A stretch of DNA of 21,134 nucleotides from JADGQN01 sp035315185 (GCA_035315185.1 DATFYE010000201.1:1-21134), one strand, 5' to 3'; counted from the first letter of the stretch, positions 13,443 through 20,904 are shown. Numbers and translations are program-made. The notes: generated by a model not told the origin, from the sequence alone.

Positions 13443-15745
13443 TGATTTTCTTTCTTCGCCTTTTCGGCAAGTGCGGCCAAAATCTTTTCCGGTGTGAGAG
13501 GAAGATCCTTAATCCTGACGCCCACTGCATTATAGACTGCATTGGCGATCGCCGCCGGTGTGGGAGGAGAGCCCAGTTCCGCGCCTCCCTTGGCCCCGAA
13601 TGGTCCGTAAGGATCGAAGGTGTCCGTGAAAAAAATCTTTGTCTCGGGCATGTCATAAGCATTCGGAGTACCGGATGTCACAAACGAAGGATTCACCATA
13701 TTCCCGTCTTTGAACAGCATCTCTTCACTGATGCCGTATCCAAGGCCTTGAAGGATGGAACCCTCAACCTGTCCCGTGATAGAAGCCGGGTTGAGAGGCG
13801 TGCCCACATCATTACCGGCGGTCACCTTAAGGATGTTCACTTGCCCCGTCTCTCTATTTACTTCCACTTCAACAACCTGAGTTGCAAACGAGTACGTGCT
13901 GCAGGGGTTCGTCGATCTGTGAACATCCATTTTATCCGTATTCGGCTCTTCTGTGCCCTCTCCTATTATCAGTCCGCCATTTCTACGATAGAGGCTTTCT
14001 TTGGCAGCATCAGCTATCGTCACAAAATAATTGGGTGCGGACCTCAGGAAGATCTTGCCTTCGGCTATATCCAGGTCCTCCGGCCTTGACTCGAGAAGCC
14101 CTGCCGCTACAGCCAATATCTTCTGTCTGGCATCGGCCGCCGCCCGCTGAACGGCGATGCCTCCGCTCAGCATTACCCTTGAACCCCAAGGACCCAGGGC
14201 ATACGGCGTAATGTCAGTATCAGGGTTGCACGAGCTGATGTCTTTGGCACTCACCCCTAACGTCTCAGAGACAATCTGAACAAACGTCGTGTGCCGGCCC
14301 TGTCCGTAATCGCCTTCTCCTGAACGGATCACGACCTTCCCATCCTCCCAAATCTCGACCCTAGCTTTGGAGCCCGCAAATCCTGGAGCATGACGATCGT
14401 CATTTTCGTGGATTGTGCAGGCCATGCCCAGGCCCCTTGATGCGGCCTGCTGTTGCCTCTTCTCTTTCCAGTCGCTCAACGCCACACAACGTTTGATCGA
14501 CTCTTCGAGGCCGCAACTGGTGATCTTCCAACCGTGCACTGTCGTATCTCCGGGCTGCGTCGCATTCTTGAGACGCACATCCGCTGGATCCATACCTATC
14601 TTTTCCGCGATCATGTCCAGTTGCAATTCCCATGTGAGAGAAATCTGACCATTACCGAATCCTCGATATGCACCTACCGGAGAGGCATTGGTAAAAACCA
14701 GGAAAGCATCTGTCTTCAATGCGGGGATACGATAGAGGTTGTCACTACGATGGCAGGAGACGAGAAGCACCATCTGAGATCTGTCCACGTATGCGCCGCA
14801 GTTGTAGACATACTTCAATTCCCGTCCGAGAATTGTCCCATCACTTCTCGCTGCTGTCCGTGCCTTGTAGAAGCCCGAGAATCGGGGACGACTGGCCAGA
14901 TACTCTTCCTCGCGGCTGTAGACGAATTTCACCGGTCGTCGTGTCATGCGAGATAGGATAGCAGACGCGGGGAAAATGGAATTCATGTGAATCTTGCTTC
15001 CGAACGCACCTCCGATACTCGGCTGCACAACGCGCACTTTGCTGACGTGCAGCCCCAGCAAGCTCGCAATCGTCAGACGTACACCTGAAAGGTGCATCGA
15101 GCCCACCCATAAGGTAAGCCTTCCCTGATCATCCCAGTTGGCGAGGCAATCGTAACTCTCCATGTAACACTGGTGCACCCGCTGGCTGCTGAAACGATCC
15201 TCCACGATCACGTCCGCTTCCTTGAACGCTTTCTCCACATCCCCCTTTTGAAACTGCAGTCTCAACGGTATATTGTTAGTGATGTCGTTGTGGAGCTGCG
15301 GAGCTCCCGGAAGGATTGCTTCTTCCGGGTCGAAGACGGCCGGCAGTTCAGCGTACTCCACCTCGATTCGCTGCAGCGCCTCTTCTGCGGTCCTCTCGTC
15401 GTCGGCAGCTACAGCAGCCACTTCCTCTCCTTTGAAACGGACTCTGTCCTGCACGAGGGTATAGATGTCGCCGGCAGTATCAGCGCCGAACGACGCCCCC
15501 CACCCGATCTTCGGCACATCCTTGCCGGTAATAATCGCGCGGACACCTCGCAGTTCGGCGGCCTCCCGCGTATCTATTTTTTTTATTTTGCCGTGGTGTA
15601 TGGGGCTGCGAAGAATCTTTCCCCAGAGCATTCCGGGAAGAACCAGATCGGAAGTATATTGCGATTTGCCGGTTACCTTTTCAATAGCATCGACCTGTGG
15701 ATGCTCTTTGCCAACGACTCTATAGGTATGAGTGCTCAAATCCAT
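13439..15745 (-). CDS. Molybdenum hydroxylase large subunit, 4-hydroxybenzoyl-CoA reductase HcrA-like
   Basis: This is a 768-residue protein of the xanthine dehydrogenase family. GGAFGSKIHMNSIFPASAIL, GAYRGFGNGQISLTWELQLD, GEGDYGQGRHTT (the cofactor Gln loop) and GAKGGAELGSPPTP (catalytic Glu723) are all present. Subunits of this type hold molybdopterin cytosine dinucleotide and the active site. Relatives include HcrA of 4-hydroxybenzoyl-CoA reductase, aldehyde oxidoreductases and nicotinate dehydrogenase. The neighbouring FAD subunit with an extra cysteine loop favours the HcrA side. It starts 25 bases after the FAD subunit. The ATG at 15745 has AGAGGAG touching it; a TTG two codons later has better spacing, so the true start may be either. 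The substrate is inferred only. Confidence 0.9.
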   Translation of the reverse strand: MDLSTHTYRVVGKEHPQVDAIEKVTGKSQYTSDLVLPGMLWGKILRSPIHHGKIKKIDTREAAELRGVRAIITGKDVPKIGWGASFGADTAGDIYTLVQDRVRFKGEEVAAVAADDERTAEEALQRIEVEYAELPAVFDPEEAILPGAPQLHNDITNNIPLRLQFQKGDVEKAFKEADVIVEDRFSSQRVHQCYMESYDCLANWDDQGRLTLWVGSMHLSGVRLTIASLLGLHVSKVRVVQPSIGGAFGSKIHMNSIFPASAILSRMTRRPVKFVYSREEEYLASRPRFSGFYKARTAARSDGTILGRELKYVYNCGAYVDRSQMVLLVSCHRSDNLYRIPALKTDAFLVFTNASPVGAYRGFGNGQISLTWELQLDMIAEKIGMDPADVRLKNATQPGDTTVHGWKITSCGLEESIKRCVALSDWKEKRQQQAASRGLGMACTIHENDDRHAPGFAGSKARVEIWEDGKVVIRSGEGDYGQGRHTTFVQIVSETLGVSAKDISSCNPDTDITPYALGPWGSRVMLSGGIAVQRAAADARQKILAVAAGLLESRPEDLDIAEGKIFLRSAPNYFVTIADAAKESLYRRNGGLIIGEGTEEPNTDKMDVHRSTNPCSTYSFATQVVEVEVNRETGQVNILKVTAGNDVGTPLNPASITGQVEGSILQGLGYGISEEMLFKDGNMVNPSFVTSGTPNAYDMPETKIFFTDTFDPYGPFGAKGGAELGSPPTPAAIANAVYNAVGVRIKDLPLTPEKILAALAEKAKKENQ

Positions 15746-15770
15746 CTCCTCTTTTCTGGCGTGTCATTCT

Positions 15771-16739
15771 TCATTCCTGCAGGCGGTTCACGGCGTCTCG
15801 CACCAGGATCTGAACCATCTGTTTTTTGTAGCTGACCGGTCCCCTCACCCACGAGATGATTCTCAGCTTGTCCGCTGCCGTGCGAGCTATCTCATCCGCG
15901 TTCTCGGGTCCCGTACTCCGGGCGAGAAGCGATTCGGCATCAATGCATCGCTCGGGCGCGGATGCGACGCCGCCCACCACGATTCTCACTTCGGCGGGCT
16001 CCCGCCTCACACTGACTGCCAGCGACACCATCGCAAAGTCAATTGTGTTTCGGGGTGAGTACTTGAAAAATGCTGCACGTACTCCATCAGGTGGAGGAAT
16101 ACATATCTCGGAGAGTATTTCTCCTGCGCGGAGATCCAGATGACCGATGCCTTTTCCGGTGTAGAAGTCCTCCAGAGGTATCACCCGCTCCCCCTCCGGA
16201 GCCGTCAACCTGATATTCGCCCCATAGGCGATCAATGCGGGAACAGTATCTCCTGAGCACAGGGCGAAGCAGCCGCGGGTGCTGGAAGGGACGATATAGC
16301 AGCGCTCTCCGCCTCTCTTGCGGCACTTATCAGACGCTGTCCACCAGGAAGAGGACTGATCGAAGTAATAGCACTTAGTTTCGAGACAGAGGTTTCCGCC
16401 GATGGTTCCAACATTGCGGAGTTGGGAAGAGCCCACAGAGCGGGCCGCCTTTGCGAGCTCAGGGTAATCCTCATTGATGTCCAATGATGCGGCAATGTCA
16501 GTAAGTCTTGTAAGAGGTCCAATGCTCATACCTTCTTTCGGGAGTCGCTTCGTCCCAGTCAATCCTGAAATATTCTTCAGATTTATGACAAACTCAGGAA
16601 GAGCAGTTCTCTGTTTCATGCGTACCACGAGATCTGTCCCCCCGGCAAGCAGCCGTGCGCGCGATTGATTTGTTTTGAGGAACTGTGCAGCTTCTGAAAG
16701 AGAAGAGGGAACGACCAGTTCAAAAGCGGGTACTCTCAT
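15771..16739 (-). CDS. FAD subunit with [4Fe-4S] loop, 4-hydroxybenzoyl-CoA reductase HcrB-like
   Basis: Start at 16739, where ATGA overlaps the stop of the [2Fe-2S] subunit; a longer frame to 16913 merely runs through that gene. The product has 322 residues. LLAGGTDLVV (31-40) and GTIGGNLCL (111-119) are the FAD-binding loops of the xanthine dehydrogenase medium subunit. Between them and the C-terminal domain is an insertion with Cys123, Cys139, Cys147 and Cys157. From memory, HcrB of Thauera 4-hydroxybenzoyl-CoA reductase holds an extra [4Fe-4S] cluster through Cys122, 138, 146 and 155, an almost identical spacing. That cluster allows electrons to run from ferredoxin to the molybdenum site for reductive removal of a ring hydroxyl. 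Ordinary xanthine dehydrogenase FAD subunits lack it. Further Cys118 and Cys161 lie close by. Confidence 0.88.
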   Translation of the reverse strand: MRVPAFELVVPSSLSEAAQFLKTNQSRARLLAGGTDLVVRMKQRTALPEFVINLKNISGLTGTKRLPKEGMSIGPLTRLTDIAASLDINEDYPELAKAARSVGSSQLRNVGTIGGNLCLETKCYYFDQSSSWWTASDKCRKRGGERCYIVPSSTRGCFALCSGDTVPALIAYGANIRLTAPEGERVIPLEDFYTGKGIGHLDLRAGEILSEICIPPPDGVRAAFFKYSPRNTIDFAMVSLAVSVRREPAEVRIVVGGVASAPERCIDAESLLARSTGPENADEIARTAADKLRIISWVRGPVSYKKQMVQILVRDAVNRLQE

Positions 16740-17203
16740 AAGGAGCCCCCTTTCTCCGCGACCGCCTGAATAGCTTCCACTATCCTCGTATAGCCCGTGC
16801 AGCGGCATATGTTTCCCTTGATTGATTCCTTGATCTCTTCCTGCGTCGGTTTCGGATTTTGACGCAGAAGGGCCAATGCCTCCATGATCATCCCGGGCGT
16901 GCAAAAACCACACTGAAGAGCGTAATGATCGATAAAGGCTTGCTGCAAGGGATGAAGATTCTCACCATCTGCTAAACCTTCGATCGTCCACACTTCCTTA
17001 CCCTCGAGATCGGCTGCAAGGACCAGGCAGGCGTTCACTGCACGGCCATCAAGGAGAACTGTGCATGCGCCACACTGTCCTGTCCCGCATCCCTCCTTTG
17101 TTCCGGTAAGCAATAACTGCTCGCGCAAAAGGTGCAGGAGGGTATCCGCAGGTTGAACGGTCAGGCGCTCTTTTTTTCTGTTTACTGTAAACTCTATGTC
17201 CAT
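16736..17203 (-). CDS. [2Fe-2S] subunit of the molybdenum hydroxylase (HcrC/CoxS-like)
   Basis: The protein has 155 residues, the family's usual length. Its plant-type ferredoxin half has Cys39, Cys44, Cys47 and Cys59 (CGTGQCGACTVLLDG to C59). The helical second half has Cys98, Cys101, Cys133 and Cys135 (CGFCTPGM and CRCTGY). Together they hold the two [2Fe-2S] clusters that link FAD and the molybdenum centre. The ribosome site GAGGGGAG precedes the ATG. It is the first gene of the leftward operon, and its end overlaps the FAD subunit by four bases. The upstream TTGACA box and dyad are the likely control region. Confidence 0.93.
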   Translation of the reverse strand: MDIEFTVNRKKERLTVQPADTLLHLLREQLLLTGTKEGCGTGQCGACTVLLDGRAVNACLVLAADLEGKEVWTIEGLADGENLHPLQQAFIDHYALQCGFCTPGMIMEALALLRQNPKPTQEEIKESIKGNICRCTGYTRIVEAIQAVAEKGGSL

Positions 17204-17259
17204 GGTTCTCCCCTCGACAGTGGTAGACTCAAATGGATATTGTTCGCATGCAAGAGCCT

Positions 17260-17297
17260 GGTCTTTAAGGGTAGTAGACCTTGATTATTATTGTCAA
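17260..17297 (-). promoter_or_regulatory. Candidate promoter and operator of the hydroxylase-transport operon
   Basis: On the minus strand TTGACA (complement of 17292-17297) is a perfect -35 box. About 18 bases on is only a poor -10 (TACCCT), which suits an activated promoter. GGTCT (17260-17264) and AGACC (17276-17280) form a dyad with exactly 11 bases between the inner T and A, the T-N11-A form of LysR-type sites, in the core promoter. No regulator gene is visible next door. The arms are short, so chance is possible. Confidence 0.35.
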
Positions 17298-17660
17298 GAA
17301 TTTTCCGAGGTGCAATCCTGAGCAAAAAGTCCCGTCCGGTGTTTTCCTTCCGCTGAGTAGTTAGTTATGTACGTATACAATTCTTGTTACTTCGATTTTA
17401 AGAGGAAGGAAGCCTCGCCGAGAAGAGGTAAAAAGACACGCCCTGTGCAGAGATTAACAAGGTATTGTGTAGCAGTTGTCAATGACACGCAGATCCTTTC
17501 TATAATGTGGCTTTCTGATGGCAATGGCTGCGAAAAATGGAAGTCCTCAATTCATGATTCGCAGGTGTTTTCAAATACCCGTCCGGTTCAAATTTCTTCC
17601 TTATTTATCCAAGTCAAGTCTTTTTTATCTGTCTTTAGGCGTTTAAGGTTTTAGGCGCGC
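17298..17660. other. Long intergenic region with a + strand promoter-like sequence
   Basis: No gene is recognisable. TTGTCA (17476-17481) and a perfect TATAAT (17501-17506), 19 bases apart, could start a rightward transcript with no gene behind it. CCCGTCCGGT occurs twice (17331-17340 and 17578-17587). A divergently read regulator of the operon would be expected here and may have been lost when the IS110 element arrived. Confidence 0.35.
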
Positions 17661-17670
17661 AGGCGGTTAT

Positions 17671-17768
17671 CCCCGTCATGGTACGACATCCTACCCAACC
17701 CTTACAAATTGGAAAGTCGCTCTCTCGCGCTTTTACCCTGCTTAATCGGAGTTAGGATGTCGACGGGG
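17671..17768 (-). ncRNA. Candidate IS110/IS1111 bridge (seek) RNA or structured IS end
   Basis: CGACATCCTA (17684-17693) pairs with TAGGATGTCG (17753-17762), and CCCCGT (17671-17676) pairs with ACGGGG (17763-17768). This gives a 16-bp stem with a seven-base bulge on one side and a 59-base loop that holds a small CGC/GCG hairpin. It lies 80 bases past the transposase stop. Recent work shows that IS110-family recombinases are guided by an RNA from the non-coding end with large internal loops. The place and shape fit, but no guide-target match was tested. Confidence 0.4.
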
Positions 17769-17848
17769 AGTCCTGTTTCTGTACTGGGAGGTCGCAAAGC
17801 GCCTCAATGGAAGAAAACGAAGATCTCCCCGCCTGCCTCTAGTCTACC

Positions 17849-19114
17849 TTACGCTGCCTTTTTTATCACCACCCTCTCTGGAGATTCGTAATTCGGTATG
17901 TAGTCACGGTCATCCCGCAGCATCGCGTGGATGATCCGCAGGAGCTTCTTAGCTATGACGATGAGGGCCGAGGTCCTCACCATGCCCCTTCCGATGAGGC
18001 GCGCATAGTAGTCGCACATGATCCCGTTCTTTCGTATCGTCGCCACGGCTGCGCTGTAGAGGATCTTCCGGAGGAGGCTCCGCCCCCGCTTCGATATCCT
18101 CTTCTGCCCCTTTCTCTTTCCTGAGCTTATCTCGTAGAGGTCGAGCCCGGCGAGCTTCATGATCTCCGATTGGGTCCTGAACTTTGAAAAGTCCCCGACT
18201 TCCCCGATGAGCCCTGCCACGGTGACGACCCCCAAGCCTTTCATCGAGAGGATCCTGGTGCTCGAGGGGATCCGTTCGAGCACCTTCGCCATCTCCGCCG
18301 CTATCTCTTCGATAAAAGCATTCGCTGCCTCAAGCTGCATGAGGATGTGCCGTATATCGAGAACGATGCCGGCCACCCCTTCCTTGATGCCGACGGTATC
18401 CCTCGCGAGATTGATCAGGAGCTCCGCCTGCTGTACACCGAACTTGCCCCAGCTCCGCTTCCTGATCTCTTCGCCGAGTGCGTCTTTATTGAGAGTACCG
18501 ATCCTCTCCGGTGTGGTGTAGTTCTTCAGGATGTGCCGGGCGGTCTTGACGGTCACGTCGTTGAATACCTTCTTGAACTCGGGGAAGATGAGGAAGACCA
18601 GTTGCTGGATCTGGTTGAGCAGCGCGGTACGCTCCCCGACGTGCCGTTCTCGCGCATTGTTGAGTCTCCTTAAGTAGGCGGCATCACCCTCGGGGACGAC
18701 GACGCTCAACGCGTGACCGAGACGGAGCACGTCGGCTATCACCCGGGGATCCTTGTCGTCCGTCTTCCGGGGAGAGTTGTCGTTTACCTCCTTCAGTCTC
18801 TTGGTGTGCAGGGGGTTCACCTGGACCATGGTCACGGGCTTGTCCATGAGGTACTGGGCGAGCGGCTCCGCATAGGGACCCGTTGATTCGTAGCCGACCA
18901 TCACCTCGGTGCAACCAAACCTGTTCTTGCTGGCTACGATAATATGCCAGAACTTCTCAAATCCTTCCCTGCTGTTCTCGAACGTGAAGGGCTTTATGTC
19001 CCTGCCATCGATGGTGGTGCAATAGCCCGTGTTGGTTGTCATGCCGATGTCTACCGTCGCGATCAGCGTCCCTTCCTTCACCATCCTTACCTTCTTTCCC
19101 CGTATGCCTCTCAT
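17849..19114 (-). CDS. IS110-family transposase (DEDD recombinase)
   Basis: This is a 421-residue protein with AAGGAGGAG upstream of the ATG. The N-terminal RuvC-like domain has Asp22 (ATVDIGMTT), Glu76 (VGYESTGPYAEPLA), and Asp119 and Asp122 (RKTDDKDPRVIADVL), the DEDD set. A coiled helical middle (about 145-280) follows. The C-terminal Transposase_20 domain begins IPSSTRILSMKGLGVVTVAG and continues GDFSKFRTQSEIMKLAGLDL and SSGKRKGQKRISKRG, whose Ser (331 by alignment) is the likely covalent nucleophile. The frame is complete and undamaged, so the element may be active. Family members cut and join DNA with an RNA guide encoded beside the gene. Confidence 0.93.
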   Translation of the reverse strand: MRGIRGKKVRMVKEGTLIATVDIGMTTNTGYCTTIDGRDIKPFTFENSREGFEKFWHIIVASKNRFGCTEVMVGYESTGPYAEPLAQYLMDKPVTMVQVNPLHTKRLKEVNDNSPRKTDDKDPRVIADVLRLGHALSVVVPEGDAAYLRRLNNARERHVGERTALLNQIQQLVFLIFPEFKKVFNDVTVKTARHILKNYTTPERIGTLNKDALGEEIRKRSWGKFGVQQAELLINLARDTVGIKEGVAGIVLDIRHILMQLEAANAFIEEIAAEMAKVLERIPSSTRILSMKGLGVVTVAGLIGEVGDFSKFRTQSEIMKLAGLDLYEISSGKRKGQKRISKRGRSLLRKILYSAAVATIRKNGIMCDYYARLIGRGMVRTSALIVIAKKLLRIIHAMLRDDRDYIPNYESPERVVIKKAA

Positions 19115-19315
19115 AGCCTGGTCTCCTCCTTGATTGCTTGCTTGAATAAAGAGCCGCGGTAAGGAGGATATTCCTATTTCCTCATCTAGCTCAACCCTGA
19201 ACTAAATATAGCGGGCTGTACTCGTTACATGTCGATCTTCCAGATCGCTGTAAGATTGCACCCGGTAATGGTGCTCGGCTTCAACACTGGCGCATGGTTT
19301 CCTCGCGAATCCGCT

Positions 19316-19345
19316 GAGACAATCGGCACACGATGTTCGTATACT
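19316..19345 (+). promoter_or_regulatory. Possible promoter of the PqqD-like/peptide genes
   Basis: GAGACA (19316-19321) and TATACT (19340-19345) are 18 bases apart and resemble sigma-70 boxes. A similar string (CGATGTTCGTATACT versus CGATGTCCGGTATGTAT near 20070) recurs ahead of the second PqqD-like fragment, suggesting a duplicated leader. Weak evidence. Confidence 0.3.
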
Positions 19346-19410
19346 GATCCAAAACCGGCGTTTCCTTGGCACGTGTGTTGCAGACAACAGACGGAAGGGA
19401 GGGTGTCTAC

Positions 19411-19782
19411 CTGAAGAACGGTGACAAACCCGTACGCAATCCATACATCGTGCTCCGGGAGGAGTTTGACGACTGGGCGATCCTCTTTGACTGTGATACC
19501 GGTCGTGGATTCGGCCTGAACCCCACCGGTGTTTTCGTGTGGAAGCTCCTTGACGGGGAACATTCAATTGATGAGATGCTCGAGGCGCTACGCCGGGATG
19601 CTGAGGATGTGCCCGAGGATGCGGGCGAACACGTCGTCGCGTTTGTTGAGGAGCTTACCCGACAGGCTCTGGCGGGATGGGAAGGAGAACGGGTTCAGGA
19701 TTACAGGAGACGCATATCATCCTGTCCCACATGCGCTGGAACGATGAAACTCAACTATGAACCCCTAAGTTGGTCAATCTAG
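19411..19782 (+). CDS. PqqD-family peptide recognition protein, SynChlorMet ScmD-like
   Basis: The frame is open from 19366. Homology to a second copy at 20165 begins at CTG 19411 (LKNGDKPVRNPYIVLREEFD against MRNDDKPTANPFVVLREEFD), which follows GGAAGGGAGG. I take that as the start; a TTG at 19366 is the alternative. From 19411 the product is about 123 residues. LREEFDDWAILFDCDTGRGF gives the beta-hairpin, TGVFVWKLLDGEHSIDEML the recognition helix, and the rest a helical end: the winged-helix PqqD fold that binds leader peptides of ribosomally made, modified peptides. The wording closely matches, from memory, ScmD of the SynChlorMet cassette (Syntrophobacter, Chlorobium, Methanocella), which carries two radical SAM enzymes. 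None of those enzymes is in this window. The tail (SSCPTCAGTMKLNYEP) overlaps the next gene. Confidence 0.8.
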   Translation: MKNGDKPVRNPYIVLREEFDDWAILFDCDTGRGFGLNPTGVFVWKLLDGEHSIDEMLEALRRDAEDVPEDAGEHVVAFVEELTRQALAGWEGERVQDYRRRISSCPTCAGTMKLNYEPLSWSI

Positions 19783-20027
19783 GCGGAGAGCAAGCAGCCC
19801 ATGGTTTGGACTGTGGCACTGGGTCAGGCAACGCCGCTCAATGCTCTATTGGAAATGACGCTGCCGCGAAATGCCAACACGGCTATTACGCTTCGACTTC
19901 GCCGTGCAGCGGCGGGGATTACCCCGGCACCGCGTGCTGCGGTGGGAACCTGCGTTCGTATGACACAAACTGCGCGTTCACCGGAAGTAGCGCAACCTGT
20001 TGTAGTACCGGAACCGGCGGCGTTTGA
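19744..20027 (+). CDS. Candidate Cys/Gly-rich RiPP precursor peptide (leader frameshifted)
   Basis: A frame open from 19761 (first possible start TTG 19770) to TGA at 20025-20027 gives 85 residues. Nine cysteines stand at 15, 25, 35, 46, 56/57, 68 and 77/78, so one every 10-11 residues, and the first four are each followed by xxG (CGTG, CSIG, CQHG, CSGG). Gly, Ser, Ala and Thr fill the gaps. The front, VNLGGEQAAHG, looks like the end of a leader. An ATG at 19744 begins MKLNYEP in another frame, and one added C in the CCCC run (19762-19765) joins them as MKLNYEPPKLVNLGGEQAAH, a typical leader. The gene overlaps the end of the PqqD-like gene. Small Cys-periodic peptides next to PqqD-like proteins are classic substrates for radical SAM maturases. 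The modification is unknown. Confidence 0.65.
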
Positions 20028-20164
20028 CGCCCGCAGCAGGCAAATCGTTACCGCGCCAAATGGTCTAAACGATGTCCGGTATGTATATGGCACGAAGGCC
20101 GTGGTATATTGCAGCCCCTGCTTTCGCTGAGAGTGACATTGAGCGGAATGGGTGAGGTACAACC

Positions 20165-20287
20165 GTGAGAAACGATGACAAGCCCACAGCCAACCCTTTC
20201 GTCGTGCTCCGGGAGGAGTTTGACGATTCACTACAACTAAAGCTCGTCACTGGCTTGCTACGACAAAGGCTGAAGGGTAATCTTTAA
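20165..20287 (+). pseudogene. Truncated second PqqD/ScmD-like gene
   Basis: From the GTG at 20165 the frame reads MRNDDKPTANPFVVLREEFD, matching the start of the upstream PqqD-like protein. After DD it turns into unrelated residues (SLQLKLVTGLLRQRL) and stops at 20285-20287. GGTGAGG precedes the GTG as a ribosome site. Only the first strand of the domain is left, so it cannot fold as PqqD. The break at about 20226 marks a deletion or rearrangement. It shows that the locus once had at least two PqqD-like genes in a row, with the peptide gene between. Confidence 0.75.
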
Positions 20288-20353
20288 CTATTTTGGAATG
20301 TGCTCTATTAGCACGGGACATCGATTGATAGGGCCCAAGTTCCACTCTCCAGG

Positions 20354-20715
20354 GTGTGACAGGGGACAGGCATGAAATTATGCTTTGGTGGTCGGGGGCG
20401 ACGTTGCGTACCTTGCGTTATCTTGTCACCATATCTCGTGTTGAAACTCGCGATAACCTCGGATCAACTCAAAATCAGCGCGGTTAGATGTGATCAGCCG
20501 CGCGCCGTGCGAGCGCGTCGTCAGCGCTATCAGCACGTCAAAATGCAGATCACGGAGCTTTTCCGGTGAAAAACCTTTGTCGGCACGGATCCTGTCAAGT
20601 ATCCGGCCAGACTCCAGCCAGTTTCTTTCCGTTGGAGTCAGGATGGGATGGTTTTTTTGCAACTCTCTCAGAAATGCCCTTTCAGCAGGCTTCGTCGCTC
20701 CGCGCCAGAGTTCAG
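20354..20715. repeat. Dispersed 362-bp repeat, copy C
   Basis: Gap-free match to 2978-3339, about 96 percent identical by eye, starting at the same GTGTGACAGGGGACAGGCAT string. It ends inside vapC at 20715, where sequence from another locus begins. The sharp left edges of copies B and C are the same base, while the right edges differ. Confidence 0.85.
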
Positions 20716-20743
20716 TGTAATCGCAAAGCTTCCTACATGACAT
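20426..20743 (-). pseudogene. Truncated VapC-type PIN toxin copy (copy C)
   Basis: The minus-strand frame matches intact VapC from Glu41 (ELWRGATKPAERAFLREL) to the C-terminus QHEIW. The first 40 residues, including the first catalytic Asp, are replaced by unrelated MSCRKLCDYT from across the junction at 20715. No antitoxin gene is present. This is a dead copy. Confidence 0.85.
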
Positions 20744-20826
20744 GCGCGAAAGCGATAGTTCCTAACGCTCTCAAACAGGAAAGTGGATCTGATTATCTGA
20801 TGGCCTTTAAGAACATTGCCGACTCG
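20716..20826. other. Junction segment of unknown origin
   Basis: About 110 bases between the vapC repeat and the livH stub. A + strand frame includes NALKQESGSDYLMAFKNIAD, which has protein-like character but no start signal, and I do not recognise it. It was probably carried in by the same rearrangement that cut livH. Confidence 0.3.
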
Positions 20827-20904
20827 CTAGTCAGCAAACAATGGCGGGGGCCTTATAGCGATCAGCAGGCCGTTGGTAGTCTGCTGCAAGAGTTGCTCAG
20901 GCAC
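20827..20904 (-). pseudogene. 5' stub of a livH-like permease gene
   Basis: Thirty bases after the stop of the binding-protein gene, GTG at 20904 (with GGGAGGAG before it) starts MPEQLLQQTTNGLLIA. This is the standard opening of LivH-type branched-chain amino acid permeases, which usually continue GSIYAL. Here it changes to IRPPPLFAD and stops at 20827. The rest of the permease is missing, so a rearrangement next to the vapC repeat has removed it. Confidence 0.7.

Larger units (their letters stand above)
17660..19200 (-). mobile_element. IS110-family insertion element (ends approximate)
   Basis: The element consists of one intact transposase gene (17849-19114) with about 190 non-coding bases after its stop and roughly 90 before its start. 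IS110 elements lack normal terminal inverted repeats, and I could not find any, so the ends given are estimates. CAACCCT occurs on both sides (17696-17702 and near 19190), possibly marking the crossover core. The longer non-coding end lies downstream of the gene, the arrangement of the IS1111 branch, where the guide RNA is encoded past the transposase. Confidence 0.6.

Noticed and set aside
16740..16913. N-terminal extension of the FAD subunit up to 16913
   Set aside because: It overlaps the [2Fe-2S] gene entirely and has no homology; the ATGA overlap at 16736-16739 gives the natural start.
19140..19200. Terminal inverted repeat for the IS110 element
   Set aside because: Comparison of both non-coding ends by eye gave only short, weak matches. 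IS110 elements normally lack such repeats.
19801..20130. An alternative + strand frame over the Cys-rich peptide
   Set aside because: It lacks the periodic Cys/Gly pattern and any leader; composition suggests a shadow.
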